Positions 24,971 to 33,360 of a stretch of DNA of 46,111 bases are shown one piece after another; positions within the stretch are counted from its first letter, which is position 1; each line of letters opens with the position of its first letter. Below the pieces are notes generated by a model. The model was not told the DNA's origin, searched no databases, and saw only the letters and a list, made by a program, of their open reading frames with translations. This DNA comes from Chitinophagaceae bacterium (GTDB taxonomy: Bacteria > Bacteroidota > Bacteroidia > Chitinophagales > Chitinophagaceae). Made by a program: the position numbers and the translations under genes. Where the stretch lies: NCBI GenBank assembly GCA_022841365.1, contig JALHRP010000029.1, positions 1 to 46,111 on the forward strand. Reading direction: 5' to 3'.

Positions 24971-27499
24971 ATGGCCGAAAAGCGCATAAAAGAAAAGAAG
25001 AAAAAAGAAAGCTCCGGGCAAATGAAGCAGGACAAAGAAGAGCAGGTATCGGTAAAAGAATTGGTAAAAGATGAACGTACTCATAAAATTACCGGTATCA
25101 TTTTCCTGTTGCTGGCAGTTGTTTTATTTATTTCTTTTACTTCTTATTTATTTACCTGGCAGGAAGATCAGGATAAGGTTCTCCGTCACTCTTGGAATGT
25201 GTTGTTAAAAGATGATATGCAGGTACAGAACCTGCTTGGCCGTTTTGGCGCATGGAGTTCACATTTGTTTTTTTACAAAGGTTTTGGTGTAGCATCCTAT
25301 CTCATTTGTACCTTCTTTTTTATTATTGGTGCTAATTTGCTTTTTGGCAAAAAGTTGTTTTCCATTACACGTAATATGAAATACGTATTAGTGGGTTTGC
25401 TCATATTGCCTGTTTTCTTTTCTTTTTTTATGCAGCAGCAGGGGTTCCCTTGGGGAGGTGCTTTTGGCAATTATGCATCGGGATGGCTTATGGGCTTTGC
25501 AGGTAAAACAGGTACTGCAATCATTTTGTTACTGGCAGTTGTTTCATATGCCATCTGGCGGTTTAATCCGGTGTTTACACTTCCGGTAAAAGAAAAAAAG
25601 CAGCAGGCAGATGTATTGGTTACGGATGTTGAAGAAGAACAAGAAGTAGTAACTGAAGTACAAGATGAGGTGAATCAAAAAAATAATCAACTGAAAGGCG
25701 AAGCAAAACTGATACTCGCAGACGGGGTAGATTTTAAAACAGATCCGCTGCATGAGTTTTCAGTTACCGAAAAGGATGAACCTGTAGCAGTTGATTTGCC
25801 CGTTACAAGAGAAGAAGTTTTACCAGTGCCGCCACCGGAATCTTTTGTTGAAATGGAAATTCCTGCTCCTGAAAAAACAAAGAAGCAAAGTAAAGAAGAG
25901 GTTGCAAATGATCTGGCACTGGAGATAAAAAATGCAAATGACGATGCTGTATCGGAAGAAGAAGAAACAGAAAAAAAAGTAGTTGAAAATCTTCCGCCGT
26001 ATGATCCGTTTCTTGATTTGAAAGATTATAAATTTCCATCGCTCAACTTATTAGAGAATCACGGCAGCGAAAAAATTATACAGGATGCAGGTGAACTGGA
26101 AAACTATAAAAACCAGATCATCAATACGCTCCGCAACTACGATATTGAAATACAGAAAATATTTGCAACCGTTGGTCCAACCGTTACACTATACGAAATT
26201 GTACCGGCAGCCGGTGTGCGTATTTCACGTATTAAAAACCTGGAAGATGATATTGCTTTAAGTCTTGCAGCATTGGGCATCCGTATTATTGCACCCATAC
26301 CCGGTAAGGGAACAATTGGTATTGAAGTACCCAATGTGAAGAAGACGGTGGTGAGTATGAAGACCTTGTTGGCTTCAGACAAATTTCAGCACAATAACTT
26401 TGGCTTACCCATTGCCAGTGGTAAAAAAATTTACAATGAAAATTTCATTGTTGATTTAACAACCATGCCTCACCTGTTAATGGCCGGTGCAACAGGGCAG
26501 GGTAAATCAGTTGGGTTAAATGCCATTCTTGTTTCGTTACTGTATAAAAAACATCCTTCTCAATTAAAACTGGTATTGGTTGATCCAAAGAAAGTAGAGT
26601 TGAGTTTATACCGTCATATCGAAAATCATTTTCTTGCCAAGTTGCCTGGAGAAGAAGAAGCAATTATTACCGATACCAAGAAAGTAATCAATACACTGAA
26701 TGCTTTGTGTATTGAAATGGATAACCGGTACGATCTGTTGAAAGAAGCCGGATGCCGTAACCTGCGTGAATACAATGATAAGTTTGTTGGCCGTAAACTC
26801 AATCCGCAAAAAGGGCATCAGTACCTGCCGTTTATTGTGTTGGTCATTGATGAGTTTGCTGATTTGATTATGACTGCAGGTAAAGAAGTTGAAATGCCTA
26901 TTGCCCGTTTGGCGCAGCTCGCAAGAGCAGTAGGTATACATCTTATTATTGCAACACAACGGCCTTCAGTGAATATTATCACCGGTACCATTAAAGCCAA
27001 CTTTCCTGCAAGGATTGCGTTTAAAGTATCGTCAAAAGTTGACAGCCGTACCATTCTTGATACGGGTGGTGCTGAGCAGTTAATTGGAAAAGGGGATATG
27101 CTCATCAGTTATAACGGCGAGTTAACCCGTTTACAATGTGCGTTTGTTGATACACCTGAAGTAGATGATATTGTTTCTTTCATCAGCAAGCAACGGGGTT
27201 ATCCGCAACCGTTTTTATTACCGGAGTATGTAGATGAGAAAGAACTTGAAAGCCGTGATTTTGATTTGAGCGACAGGGATTCTTTGTTTGAAGATGCAGC
27301 CCGGCTCATTGTTCAAAACCAGGTTGGTTCCACTTCACTTTTACAACGCCGGATGAAACTGGGGTATAACCGTGCCGGCAGATTAATGGATCAACTTGAA
27401 GCTGCGGGTATTGTTGGTGCCAGTCAGGGAAGTAAAGCAAGAGATGTATTGATTAAAACAGAAGCCGAACTCGACCAACACCTGCAAATGATGGGATAA
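24971..27499 (+). CDS. ftsK: DNA translocase FtsK
   Basis: This protein has about 842 residues from ATG 24971 (MAEKRIKEKKKKESSG). In-frame GTG 24935 and ATG 24944 would add a hydrophobic stretch but overlap the likely promoter. After a charged N-terminus come four membrane segments (about 40-200), an acidic linker (about 210-340), and the alpha/beta motor with Walker A GATGQGKS (about 506-513) and Walker B VLVIDEFADL. The winged-helix gamma domain ends the protein (SLLQRRMKLGYNRAGRLMDQ, LEAAGIVGASQGSKARDVL). It pumps chromosomal DNA at the division septum to help dimer resolution. The linker is short compared with the E. coli protein. Confidence 0.94.
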   Translation: MAEKRIKEKKKKESSGQMKQDKEEQVSVKELVKDERTHKITGIIFLLLAVVLFISFTSYLFTWQEDQDKVLRHSWNVLLKDDMQVQNLLGRFGAWSSHLFFYKGFGVASYLICTFFFIIGANLLFGKKLFSITRNMKYVLVGLLILPVFFSFFMQQQGFPWGGAFGNYASGWLMGFAGKTGTAIILLLAVVSYAIWRFNPVFTLPVKEKKQQADVLVTDVEEEQEVVTEVQDEVNQKNNQLKGEAKLILADGVDFKTDPLHEFSVTEKDEPVAVDLPVTREEVLPVPPPESFVEMEIPAPEKTKKQSKEEVANDLALEIKNANDDAVSEEEETEKKVVENLPPYDPFLDLKDYKFPSLNLLENHGSEKIIQDAGELENYKNQIINTLRNYDIEIQKIFATVGPTVTLYEIVPAAGVRISRIKNLEDDIALSLAALGIRIIAPIPGKGTIGIEVPNVKKTVVSMKTLLASDKFQHNNFGLPIASGKKIYNENFIVDLTTMPHLLMAGATGQGKSVGLNAILVSLLYKKHPSQLKLVLVDPKKVELSLYRHIENHFLAKLPGEEEAIITDTKKVINTLNALCIEMDNRYDLLKEAGCRNLREYNDKFVGRKLNPQKGHQYLPFIVLVIDEFADLIMTAGKEVEMPIARLAQLARAVGIHLIIATQRPSVNIITGTIKANFPARIAFKVSSKVDSRTILDTGGAEQLIGKGDMLISYNGELTRLQCAFVDTPEVDDIVSFISKQRGYPQPFLLPEYVDEKELESRDFDLSDRDSLFEDAARLIVQNQVGSTSLLQRRMKLGYNRAGRLMDQLEAAGIVGASQGSKARDVLIKTEAELDQHLQMMG

Positions 27500-27553
27500 G
27501 CTGTTAAAGTTTGATTAATGCTTATGGGAAATCTATTTCAGGAGGCAACTGCT

Positions 27554-27561
27554 TATCTTTG
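27554..27561 (+). promoter_or_regulatory. -7 promoter box of the lolA-like gene
   Basis: TATCTTTG followed by CGGCC is a full match to TAnnTTTG. It lies 22 bp before ATG 27584 and excludes the in-frame upstream ATG at 27518. No good -33 TTG is visible. Confidence 0.55.
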
Positions 27562-27583
27562 CGGCCTCAATTTTGAACAGAAC

Positions 27584-28264
27584 ATGAAAACCGATAGTAT
27601 GAAGATAATTGTATCATTTTTTCTGACATTACTGTTTGCTGTTAACGGATTTGCACAACCAAAGAACATGGGGCAAAGTGATCCTGCAGCAAAAACAATA
27701 TTAGATGCCGTTAGTGCAAAGTTTAAAACATTTAAGGCAGTACAGGCAGTGTTTTCATTTAAGAATGAAGATGGTAAGGGTAAAGTATTGGGTATTAAAA
27801 AAGGATCTTTGTTTACAAAAGGAACAAAGTATCGTGTAAACATTGCAGGCGGTCAGGAAATTTTTTGCGATGGTACTAACATCTGGACTTATGACAGAGG
27901 AGCAAACGAAGTAACAATCTCAAAGTACGATCCGACACAGAGTACGATCACTCCTCAAAAATTATTCTCTAACTTTTACGATAAAGATTTTTTGTATAAA
28001 CTGAATGGTGAAAAAAAGGAAGCTGGAAAAACGTTACAGGAAATTGAATTAACCCCTTATGATAAAACAAAGTCGTTCTTTAAAGTATTGGTTTGGGTAG
28101 ATAAAAAAACACAATCTATATACAGCACAAAAGTGATGGAGAAGAGCGGGAATAAATATACCTATACCGTTTCTTCTTTAAACGGCAATGCCAAAGTAAG
28201 TGATGCTGAGTTTGTTTTTGACAAGAAAAAATACCCCGGTGTAGAGGTGGTAGACCTTAGATAA
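27584..28264 (+). CDS. lolA: LolA-like outer-membrane lipoprotein carrier protein
   Basis: This protein has about 226 residues from ATG 27584; ATG 27599 is an equally good start and gives the signal peptide MKIIVSFFLTLLFAVNGFAQ. The mature part has the single-domain beta-barrel pattern of LolA: AVSAKFKTFKAVQAVFSF, GSLFTKGTKYRVNIAGGQEI, FCDGTNIWTYDRGANEVTI, and a late SFFKVLVWVDKKTQSIYSTK. LolA carries lipoproteins across the periplasm from LolCDE to the outer membrane. The position directly downstream of ftsK is also seen in other bacteria and supports the call. A terminator follows. Confidence 0.85.
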   Translation: MKTDSMKIIVSFFLTLLFAVNGFAQPKNMGQSDPAAKTILDAVSAKFKTFKAVQAVFSFKNEDGKGKVLGIKKGSLFTKGTKYRVNIAGGQEIFCDGTNIWTYDRGANEVTISKYDPTQSTITPQKLFSNFYDKDFLYKLNGEKKEAGKTLQEIELTPYDKTKSFFKVLVWVDKKTQSIYSTKVMEKSGNKYTYTVSSLNGNAKVSDAEFVFDKKKYPGVEVVDLR

Positions 28265-28290
28265 TCAGGGCAATATGCCTCCCATAATAC

Positions 28291-28325
28291 AAACAGCCGT
28301 TGGTTTTCAGCGGCTGTTTTTATTT
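28291..28325 (+). terminator. Intrinsic terminator after the lolA-like gene
   Basis: AAACAGCCG (28291-28299) pairs with CGGCTGTTT (28311-28319), and T-rich sequence follows. Confidence 0.85.
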
Positions 28326-28370
28326 TTAACAAATGTTTTTTTATTCGCTGATGATTTTGTAACCTTGTAT

Positions 28371-28383
28371 TCCTCCAATTCTT
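28371..28383 (+). promoter_or_regulatory. Conserved upstream block, collagen-like gene 1
   Basis: TCCTCCAATTCTT lies 69 bp before the start codon. The same block with one change (TCCTCCAATACTT) lies 71 bp before the paralogous gene at 29278-29290. The shared position suggests that the gene was duplicated with its control region. Its role is not known. Confidence 0.45.
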
Positions 28384-28439
28384 CTGAACTGCCACAATCC
28401 GGTTTCCTTTTCTCGTCAACACTTTAAACAAATACAACT

Positions 28440-29141
28440 ATGAGAAAAAGTTTCCTTTCATTGTCAGTGCTGCTCGCAGGTGCATTATTGTTTTCAGCCT
28501 GTAAAGGTGATACAGGTGCAGTAGGCCCTCAGGGTGTTCAAGGTCCTGCCGGTCCTCAGGGTCCACAGGGTATTATCGGCCCATCTGGTCCGGTTGGTGC
28601 TACCGGTCCTCAAGGTCTTCAGGGTCCTGTTGGTCCTCAAGGTCCTGCCGGTTCTTTAACAAACGTTATCTATTCTGCCTGGTTTGCACCCACATTTGCA
28701 ACTGTAACTCCGGGAGCATCTAATCAGTGGTCAAGCTTTACTTCTGTACGGTCTACACCAAGTATTACTGCTGCTATCAGAGACAACGGCATTGTGTTAG
28801 TGTACATGAGATCAACTACAAACTCTTTGATCTTTTCAGGTACAGATCAGGTTACACAATTACCTTATGTAGATGACAGAGATGTGAACTACATGAAATC
28901 GTGGATTCCTTCTGTAGGTAATCTTACAATTGCTTACTCTTCAAGCATTCCTTACGGTCTTGCTACAGTAAACGGTTGGACACATAATTTCCGTTATGTA
29001 ATTATCCCTGGCGGTACACTCGGAACAAAGATCACAAGTGGTCCTGCAGCCGGTTATACAGTTCAGCAGATCAAATCAATGAGCTATGCGCAAGTAGCAG
29101 CTTTGTTTAACATTCCTGCAAATGGAACAAACGAAAAATAA
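28440..29141 (+). CDS. Collagen-like lipoprotein, copy 1
   Basis: This 233-residue protein has a lipoprotein signal with Cys21 ([10 protein letters not shown]). Seventeen uninterrupted Gly-X-Y triplets follow (about 23-73; [20 protein letters not shown] and similar), rich in GPQ and GPA, which should form a short collagen triple helix. The C-terminal domain (about 75-233) is not recognised. It ends with [20 protein letters not shown] and IPANGTNEK. The protein is probably a trimeric, lipid-anchored envelope or surface protein. A paralogue follows in tandem, each gene with its own terminator. Confidence 0.85.
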   Translation: MRKSFLSLSVLLAGALLFSACKGDTGAVGPQGVQGPAGPQGPQGIIGPSGPVGATGPQGLQGPVGPQGPAGSLTNVIYSAWFAPTFATVTPGASNQWSSFTSVRSTPSITAAIRDNGIVLVYMRSTTNSLIFSGTDQVTQLPYVDDRDVNYMKSWIPSVGNLTIAYSSSIPYGLATVNGWTHNFRYVIIPGGTLGTKITSGPAAGYTVQQIKSMSYAQVAALFNIPANGTNEK

Positions 29142-29165
29142 TCATTCAACTTTATTCATGAAATT

Positions 29166-29196
29166 AACAGCCCCTTTAATGGGGCTGTTCTATTTT
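29166..29196 (+). terminator. Intrinsic terminator after collagen-like gene 1
   Basis: AACAGCCCC (29166-29174) pairs with GGGGCTGTT (29181-29189) around loop TTTAAT; a T-rich tail follows. Confidence 0.88.
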
Positions 29197-29277
29197 AATT
29201 CACCCTCAGCAAAAATTAATTTTTTATATTCTTTTTTATTAAACATTTTCATCTTATTTTCAACCTCCTGACAGCTA

Positions 29278-29290
29278 TCCTCCAATACTT
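29278..29290 (+). promoter_or_regulatory. Conserved upstream block, collagen-like gene 2
   Basis: TCCTCCAATACTT lies 71 bp before ATG 29349 and matches the block before copy 1 at 12 of 13 positions. It indicates a shared, duplicated control or leader region. Confidence 0.45.
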
Positions 29291-29348
29291 GTGTAACTAC
29301 CTCTTCCAATTTCCTTTATTTGTTTTTTTTATCACTAAACATACAGCT

Positions 29349-30026
29349 ATGAGAAAGGTTATCATGTTATTTTCAGTTATTGTTTCGGGTGCAGCCCTGT
29401 TTACTTCCTGTAAGGGAGATACCGGTGCGGTTGGCCCACAGGGTATTCAGGGGCCGGCAGGTCCACAAGGTCCTCAAGGTATTATTGGACCAACAGGTCC
29501 GATAGGCCCACAGGGTATTCAAGGACCGGTAGGTCCGCAAGGTCCGCAAGGTGTAACGAATGTGATTTATTCAAGTTGGATTACAGATGGAGACGGGACT
29601 GTTTGGGGCGACTCAACAATCCTGCTTTATGGAGGTGTTAGAAGAAGAAATATTTCAGCTCCAAGTATCACCACTGCTATTTTAAATCAGGGCATTATTC
29701 TTTCATGGGTAAGAAACGGAGCAACCGATCCATCAATTAATAAACTGCCGTGGAATTTTGCGTTTGGCAGTACACAGGCAGCAATTACTGCAATCCCAGC
29801 AAACCAGCGATTGATTTATACGCTGTATAACCCGGCAACCGGTGTTAGACCAGCAGTAGGAAGATCTGGTTTTGATATCAGGTATGTAGTTATTCCCGGT
29901 GCAGTTGCCGGACGTTTTACTGCAGGCCCGGCAGCAGGCTATACTGTGCAGCAAATTAAATCGATGAGTTACGAGCAAGTAACTTCTTTATTTAATATAC
30001 CTGCAAATGGAACAAACGAAAAATAA
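29349..30026 (+). CDS. Collagen-like lipoprotein, copy 2
   Basis: This protein has about 225 residues from ATG 29349, which restores the lipoprotein signal ([20 protein letters not shown], then Cys21); an in-frame ATG at 29289 is too far upstream. Sixteen Gly-X-Y triplets follow, one fewer than copy 1 (a GAT triplet is missing). The C-terminal domain shares [13 protein letters not shown] and [20 protein letters not shown] blocks and the same IPANGTNEK end, while the middle (about 75-180) has diverged strongly. This pattern suggests a constant anchor and end with a variable head. It converges on the serine palmitoyltransferase-like gene across a perfect palindromic terminator. Confidence 0.85.
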   Translation: MRKVIMLFSVIVSGAALFTSCKGDTGAVGPQGIQGPAGPQGPQGIIGPTGPIGPQGIQGPVGPQGPQGVTNVIYSSWITDGDGTVWGDSTILLYGGVRRRNISAPSITTAILNQGIILSWVRNGATDPSINKLPWNFAFGSTQAAITAIPANQRLIYTLYNPATGVRPAVGRSGFDIRYVVIPGAVAGRFTAGPAAGYTVQQIKSMSYEQVTSLFNIPANGTNEK

Positions 30027-30048
30027 ATTTATCTTAATCGGACTTTAT

Positions 30049-30080
30049 AAAAAAATCCTCTGCTAGCAGAGGATTTTTTT
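30049..30080. terminator. Perfect 32-nt palindromic bidirectional terminator
   Basis: Bases 30049-30064 are the exact reverse complement of 30065-30080, centred on TGCTAGCA with A7 and T7 ends. It ends collagen-like copy 2 (+) and the serine palmitoyltransferase-like gene (-). Confidence 0.92.
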
Positions 30081-30104
30081 ATAATACTGTAACAGAACAG
30101 TATG

Positions 30105-31406
30105 TTATTTATTTCTGGGAGTTTGCAACAAATAATCAAAACGCTTGCCGCTTACATCGTTCATATCGGGGATGGCTTCTACTTTATAAGCTCCTGCATC
30201 CAGTTTGGCTTTTGTTTCGGTGAAGGCCTGTAAAGTTTCTTCAATATCTGCATCGGTATGTGCAGCAGAAGGAATCAAACGGTAAATGATATGACCTTTT
30301 GGGATAACAGGATATACAACAATGGATGCGAAGATGTGATAGTTCTCCCGCAGATCCATTACCATGGCGGTAGCTTCTTCCACACCACCAGTCATATATA
30401 CAGGTGTTACCGGACTGTCGGTCTTACCAATATCAAATCCTCTTTCTTTTAATCCGTTTTGCAGTTTACGTGCATTGCTCCAGAGCTTGTCTTTCAACTC
30501 GGGCATGGTTTTCAGCATTTCAAGGCGTTTGAGATTTCCCAGTACAATCGGCATGGGTAAACTCTTTGCAAAAATCTGCGAACGGATATTATAACGTATA
30601 AAATCAATGATTGCTTTTGGCCCCGCCATAAATGCACCAATAGATGCCATTGATTTTGCAAAAGTGCTGAAGTATAAATCTATCTCATCCTGACAACCCT
30701 GTTCTTCACCTGCACCGGCTCCTGTTTTACCCAGTGTACCAAAACCATGAGCATCATCAACCATCAAACGAAAATCATATTGCTTTTTCAGCGCTGCAAT
30801 TTCTTTTAATTTACCCTGATCTCCGGCCATGCCAAATACACCTTCAGTAATCAGCAAAATACCACCTGCTCCCTGTTTTTCAATCAATGCTGTTGCACGC
30901 TGTAATTGTTTTTCACAATCTTCCAGATCGTTGTGTTTAAATACATAACGGTGACCGGGGTGCAAACGTAAACCATCAATAATGCAGGCATGACTTTCTG
31001 CATCATACACAATTACATCATGTCGGCCGCAGATGGCATCAATGGCGCTCATGATACCCTGATAACCAAAATTCATCAGAATTGCATCTTCCTTCATTTC
31101 AAACTCAGCCAGCTCTTTTTCCAGTTGCTCGTGCTGGTTAGAGTTGCCACTCATCATGCGTGCCCCCATAGGATAAGCCATTCCGAATTGTTTGGCCGCA
31201 TCAGCATCTACTTTGCGAATTTCGGGATGATTGGCAAGACCTAGATAGTTATTGAGACTCCATACAATTTTTTCCTTTCCACGAAAGATCATGCGGCTGC
31301 CGATTTCACCTTCCAGCTTAGGAAAAGCAAAATAGCCGTGTGCCCTCTCTCTGTGCTGTCCAATCGGGCCTGAATTTTTCAACAGCTTCTCAAAAATATC
31401 TGCCAT
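30105..31406 (-). CDS. Alpha-oxoamine synthase, probable serine palmitoyltransferase
   Basis: This 433-residue PLP enzyme of fold type I shows WSLNNYLGLANHPEI, ESHACIIDGLRL with the PLP-stacking His139, VDDAHGFGTLGKTGAG with Asp217 and His220, and STFAKSMASIGAFMAG with Schiff-base Lys251. The 31-residue gap between the last His and Lys equals that in the Sphingomonas enzyme, and the SMASIGAF context resembles bacterial serine palmitoyltransferases. That enzyme condenses serine with palmitoyl-CoA to start sphingolipid synthesis, a known Bacteroidota trait. Glycine C-acetyltransferase or AONS activity is the alternative. The last 20-30 residues (DMNDVSGKRFDYLLQTPRNK) extend beyond the usual end. 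Confidence 0.78.
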   Translation of the reverse strand: MADIFEKLLKNSGPIGQHRERAHGYFAFPKLEGEIGSRMIFRGKEKIVWSLNNYLGLANHPEIRKVDADAAKQFGMAYPMGARMMSGNSNQHEQLEKELAEFEMKEDAILMNFGYQGIMSAIDAICGRHDVIVYDAESHACIIDGLRLHPGHRYVFKHNDLEDCEKQLQRATALIEKQGAGGILLITEGVFGMAGDQGKLKEIAALKKQYDFRLMVDDAHGFGTLGKTGAGAGEEQGCQDEIDLYFSTFAKSMASIGAFMAGPKAIIDFIRYNIRSQIFAKSLPMPIVLGNLKRLEMLKTMPELKDKLWSNARKLQNGLKERGFDIGKTDSPVTPVYMTGGVEEATAMVMDLRENYHIFASIVVYPVIPKGHIIYRLIPSAAHTDADIEETLQAFTETKAKLDAGAYKVEAIPDMNDVSGKRFDYLLQTPRNK

Positions 31407-31437
31407 ATTATCGAATTGTTATGTGTAAAAATTGCGG

Positions 31438-31445
31438 CAAAGGTA
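31438..31445 (-). promoter_or_regulatory. -7 promoter box of the serine palmitoyltransferase-like gene
   Basis: On the minus strand this reads TACCTTTG followed by CCGC, a full TAnnTTTG match, 32 bp before the start codon. The nearest upstream TTG (31472-31474) gives a long 26-bp spacer. Confidence 0.5.
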
Positions 31446-31552
31446 AGGTTTTGTGCCCTACGATTCACGGTCAATATATGCCGCATTCCGTACAAATAAA
31501 ACCATTTTATGCTATTTGTTCAACAGGTATCTTTACGTACTAAAATGTTTCT

Positions 31553-33199
31553 ATGCGATTGATTTTTTCAGCCCTGCTTTTATTACTCGTGTTTAACTGT
31601 GATGCACAGAAAACCACTGCAGCAAAAACAGACGCATCGCTTCGCCGGCCCAAACTGGTGATTGGAATTATGGTAGATCAAATGCGCTGGGATTTTCTCT
31701 ACCGATATCATGATCGCTATGCATCCAATGGCGGGTTTAAGCGAATGATGAACCAGGGGTTTAACTGTGAAAACACATTTATCCCTTATGCTCCAACTGT
31801 TACGGCCTGCGGACATACAACGGTTTATACCGGATCGGTACCTGCCATTCATGGTATTACAGGAAATGCCTGGTGGGATTATGAAAAAAACCGTACAGTT
31901 TATTGCAGTGAAGATAAAACGGTAAAAACGGTGGGCAGCACATCGGCAGCCGGCGAAATGAGTCCACGCAACAATTTTGCAACAACCATATGTGATGAAT
32001 TAAGACTGGCAACAAATTTTCGGAATAAAGTTATTGGTATTGCTATTAAAGATCGTGGCGGTATTTTACCTGCAGGGCACAGTGCCAATGCTGCTTACTG
32101 GTACGATGGCGGAACAGGCAACTGGATTACATCCACCTACTACATGAACGATTTACCTCAATGGGTAAAAAATTTCAACAGTAAAAAAGTAACCGATGCG
32201 TTTTATGAGAAAGGATGGAATACGTTATACCCCATCAACACGTATACGCAAAGCACTAAAGATGAAAATAATTACGAAGCAAAAGCATTCGGTTCAGATC
32301 AAAAAGGATTTCCGTATGATCTGAAACGCTTTACAGGTAAGAATTACAGCGCTGTATCAGTTACACCTTACGGAAATACCATGACGATGATGATGGCCAA
32401 AGATGCTATTGCATATGAAGAAATGGGTAAGGATAGTATTACCGATTTTCTGGCAGTAAGTTTTTCAAGTCCTGATTATGTGGGTCATTCCTTTGGTCCC
32501 AATTCAATTGAAGCAGAAGATACTTACTTACGGTTAGATAAAGATTTGGGAGAGTTGTTCGATTATCTGGATAAGATGGTGGGCAAAGATCAGTATCTGG
32601 CTTTCTTAACAGCAGACCATGGCGTGGCACATGTGCCCGGCTTTTTAACCGAACACAAATTACCCGGAGGAGCTGTTGATGATAATAAACTGGTGAGTGA
32701 TTTAAATACGTTGCTGAAAGAAAAATATGGAAAGAACGGTTTGGTGCTGAGTGCATATAATTATCAGATCAGCTTAAATCATGATGTGATTGATTCTGCA
32801 AAACTCGACAGAAGTGATATCGTTAAAGAAGTGATCCGTTATGCAAAAAATATAAAGGGTATTGACCGTGTTTTTGAAATAGATGAACTGATGGAACAAC
32901 CCATGCAGATGGATGTAAAAAACCGGCTTGCCAACGGATGGCATCCAAAGCGGAGTGGTGATATTCAACTCATTTTTTCTCCCGGCTGGATTGATGGGGG
33001 AGCCGTTGGTACAACACATGGTTTATGGAACCCATACGACAGTCATATTCCGCTTGTATGGTATGGCTGGGGTATAAAACCGGGTAAAACCAATCAGGAA
33101 TTGTATATGACAGACATTGCTGCAACGCTGGCTGCATTGTTACGTATTCAAATGCCCAATGGTTGTGTGGGTAAACCCATACTCTCCATCGTTCAGTAA
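31553..33199 (+). CDS. pafA: PafA-type secreted alkaline phosphatase
   Basis: This 548-residue protein has a signal peptide (MRLIFSALLLLLVFNCDAQ). It matches the PafA monoesterase family of the alkaline-phosphatase superfamily: metal Asp42 in IGIMVDQMRWD, nucleophile Thr84 in PTVTACGHTTVYTGS, Asn105 in GITGNAWWD, and the Lys166/Arg168 pair in IKDRGGILPAGH. These are offset by 4-5 residues from the characterised Elizabethkingia enzyme. Later metal ligands lie in SSPDYVGHSFGP and LTADHGVAHVPG. PafA enzymes release phosphate from organic monoesters in the periplasm or outside the cell and are often secreted constitutively. The gene diverges from the serine palmitoyltransferase-like gene. Confidence 0.9.
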   Translation: MRLIFSALLLLLVFNCDAQKTTAAKTDASLRRPKLVIGIMVDQMRWDFLYRYHDRYASNGGFKRMMNQGFNCENTFIPYAPTVTACGHTTVYTGSVPAIHGITGNAWWDYEKNRTVYCSEDKTVKTVGSTSAAGEMSPRNNFATTICDELRLATNFRNKVIGIAIKDRGGILPAGHSANAAYWYDGGTGNWITSTYYMNDLPQWVKNFNSKKVTDAFYEKGWNTLYPINTYTQSTKDENNYEAKAFGSDQKGFPYDLKRFTGKNYSAVSVTPYGNTMTMMMAKDAIAYEEMGKDSITDFLAVSFSSPDYVGHSFGPNSIEAEDTYLRLDKDLGELFDYLDKMVGKDQYLAFLTADHGVAHVPGFLTEHKLPGGAVDDNKLVSDLNTLLKEKYGKNGLVLSAYNYQISLNHDVIDSAKLDRSDIVKEVIRYAKNIKGIDRVFEIDELMEQPMQMDVKNRLANGWHPKRSGDIQLIFSPGWIDGGAVGTTHGLWNPYDSHIPLVWYGWGIKPGKTNQELYMTDIAATLAALLRIQMPNGCVGKPILSIVQ

Positions 33200-33274
33200 T
33201 TTGTCTGTAGAGAAACATTCAACCGTAAAAACAAATTCAACAGGATACTGAAGATTTAGCAGTTGAATTTCAAC

Positions 33275-33291
33275 TGGCACTAATCTTGGCA
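33275..33291 (+). promoter_or_regulatory. Sigma-54-like -24/-12 motif upstream of lon
   Basis: TGGCAC (33275-33280), five bases (TAATC), then TTGGCA. The consensus is TGGCAC-N5-TTGCW, so the spacing is exact but the -12 GC reads GG. Its predicted start (about 33301) falls just before a hairpin at 33312-33332. The same layout precedes groES. Confidence 0.35.
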
Positions 33292-33311
33292 CTTCTTCAA
33301 TACAATACAGA

Positions 33312-33332
33312 AAGCCCCTTTCAGAGGGGCTT
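33312..33332 (+). promoter_or_regulatory. 5' UTR hairpin of lon
   Basis: AAGCCCC (33312-33318) pairs with GGGGCTT (33326-33332) around TTTCAGA, 28 bp before the lon ATG. It is not followed by a T-run (AGCTGTCATTTTG), so it looks like a leader stem-loop, possibly protective or regulatory, rather than a terminator. It could instead be a weak terminator of pafA. Confidence 0.5.
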
Positions 33333-33360
33333 AGCTGTCATTTTGACTAAAGAATTAACT

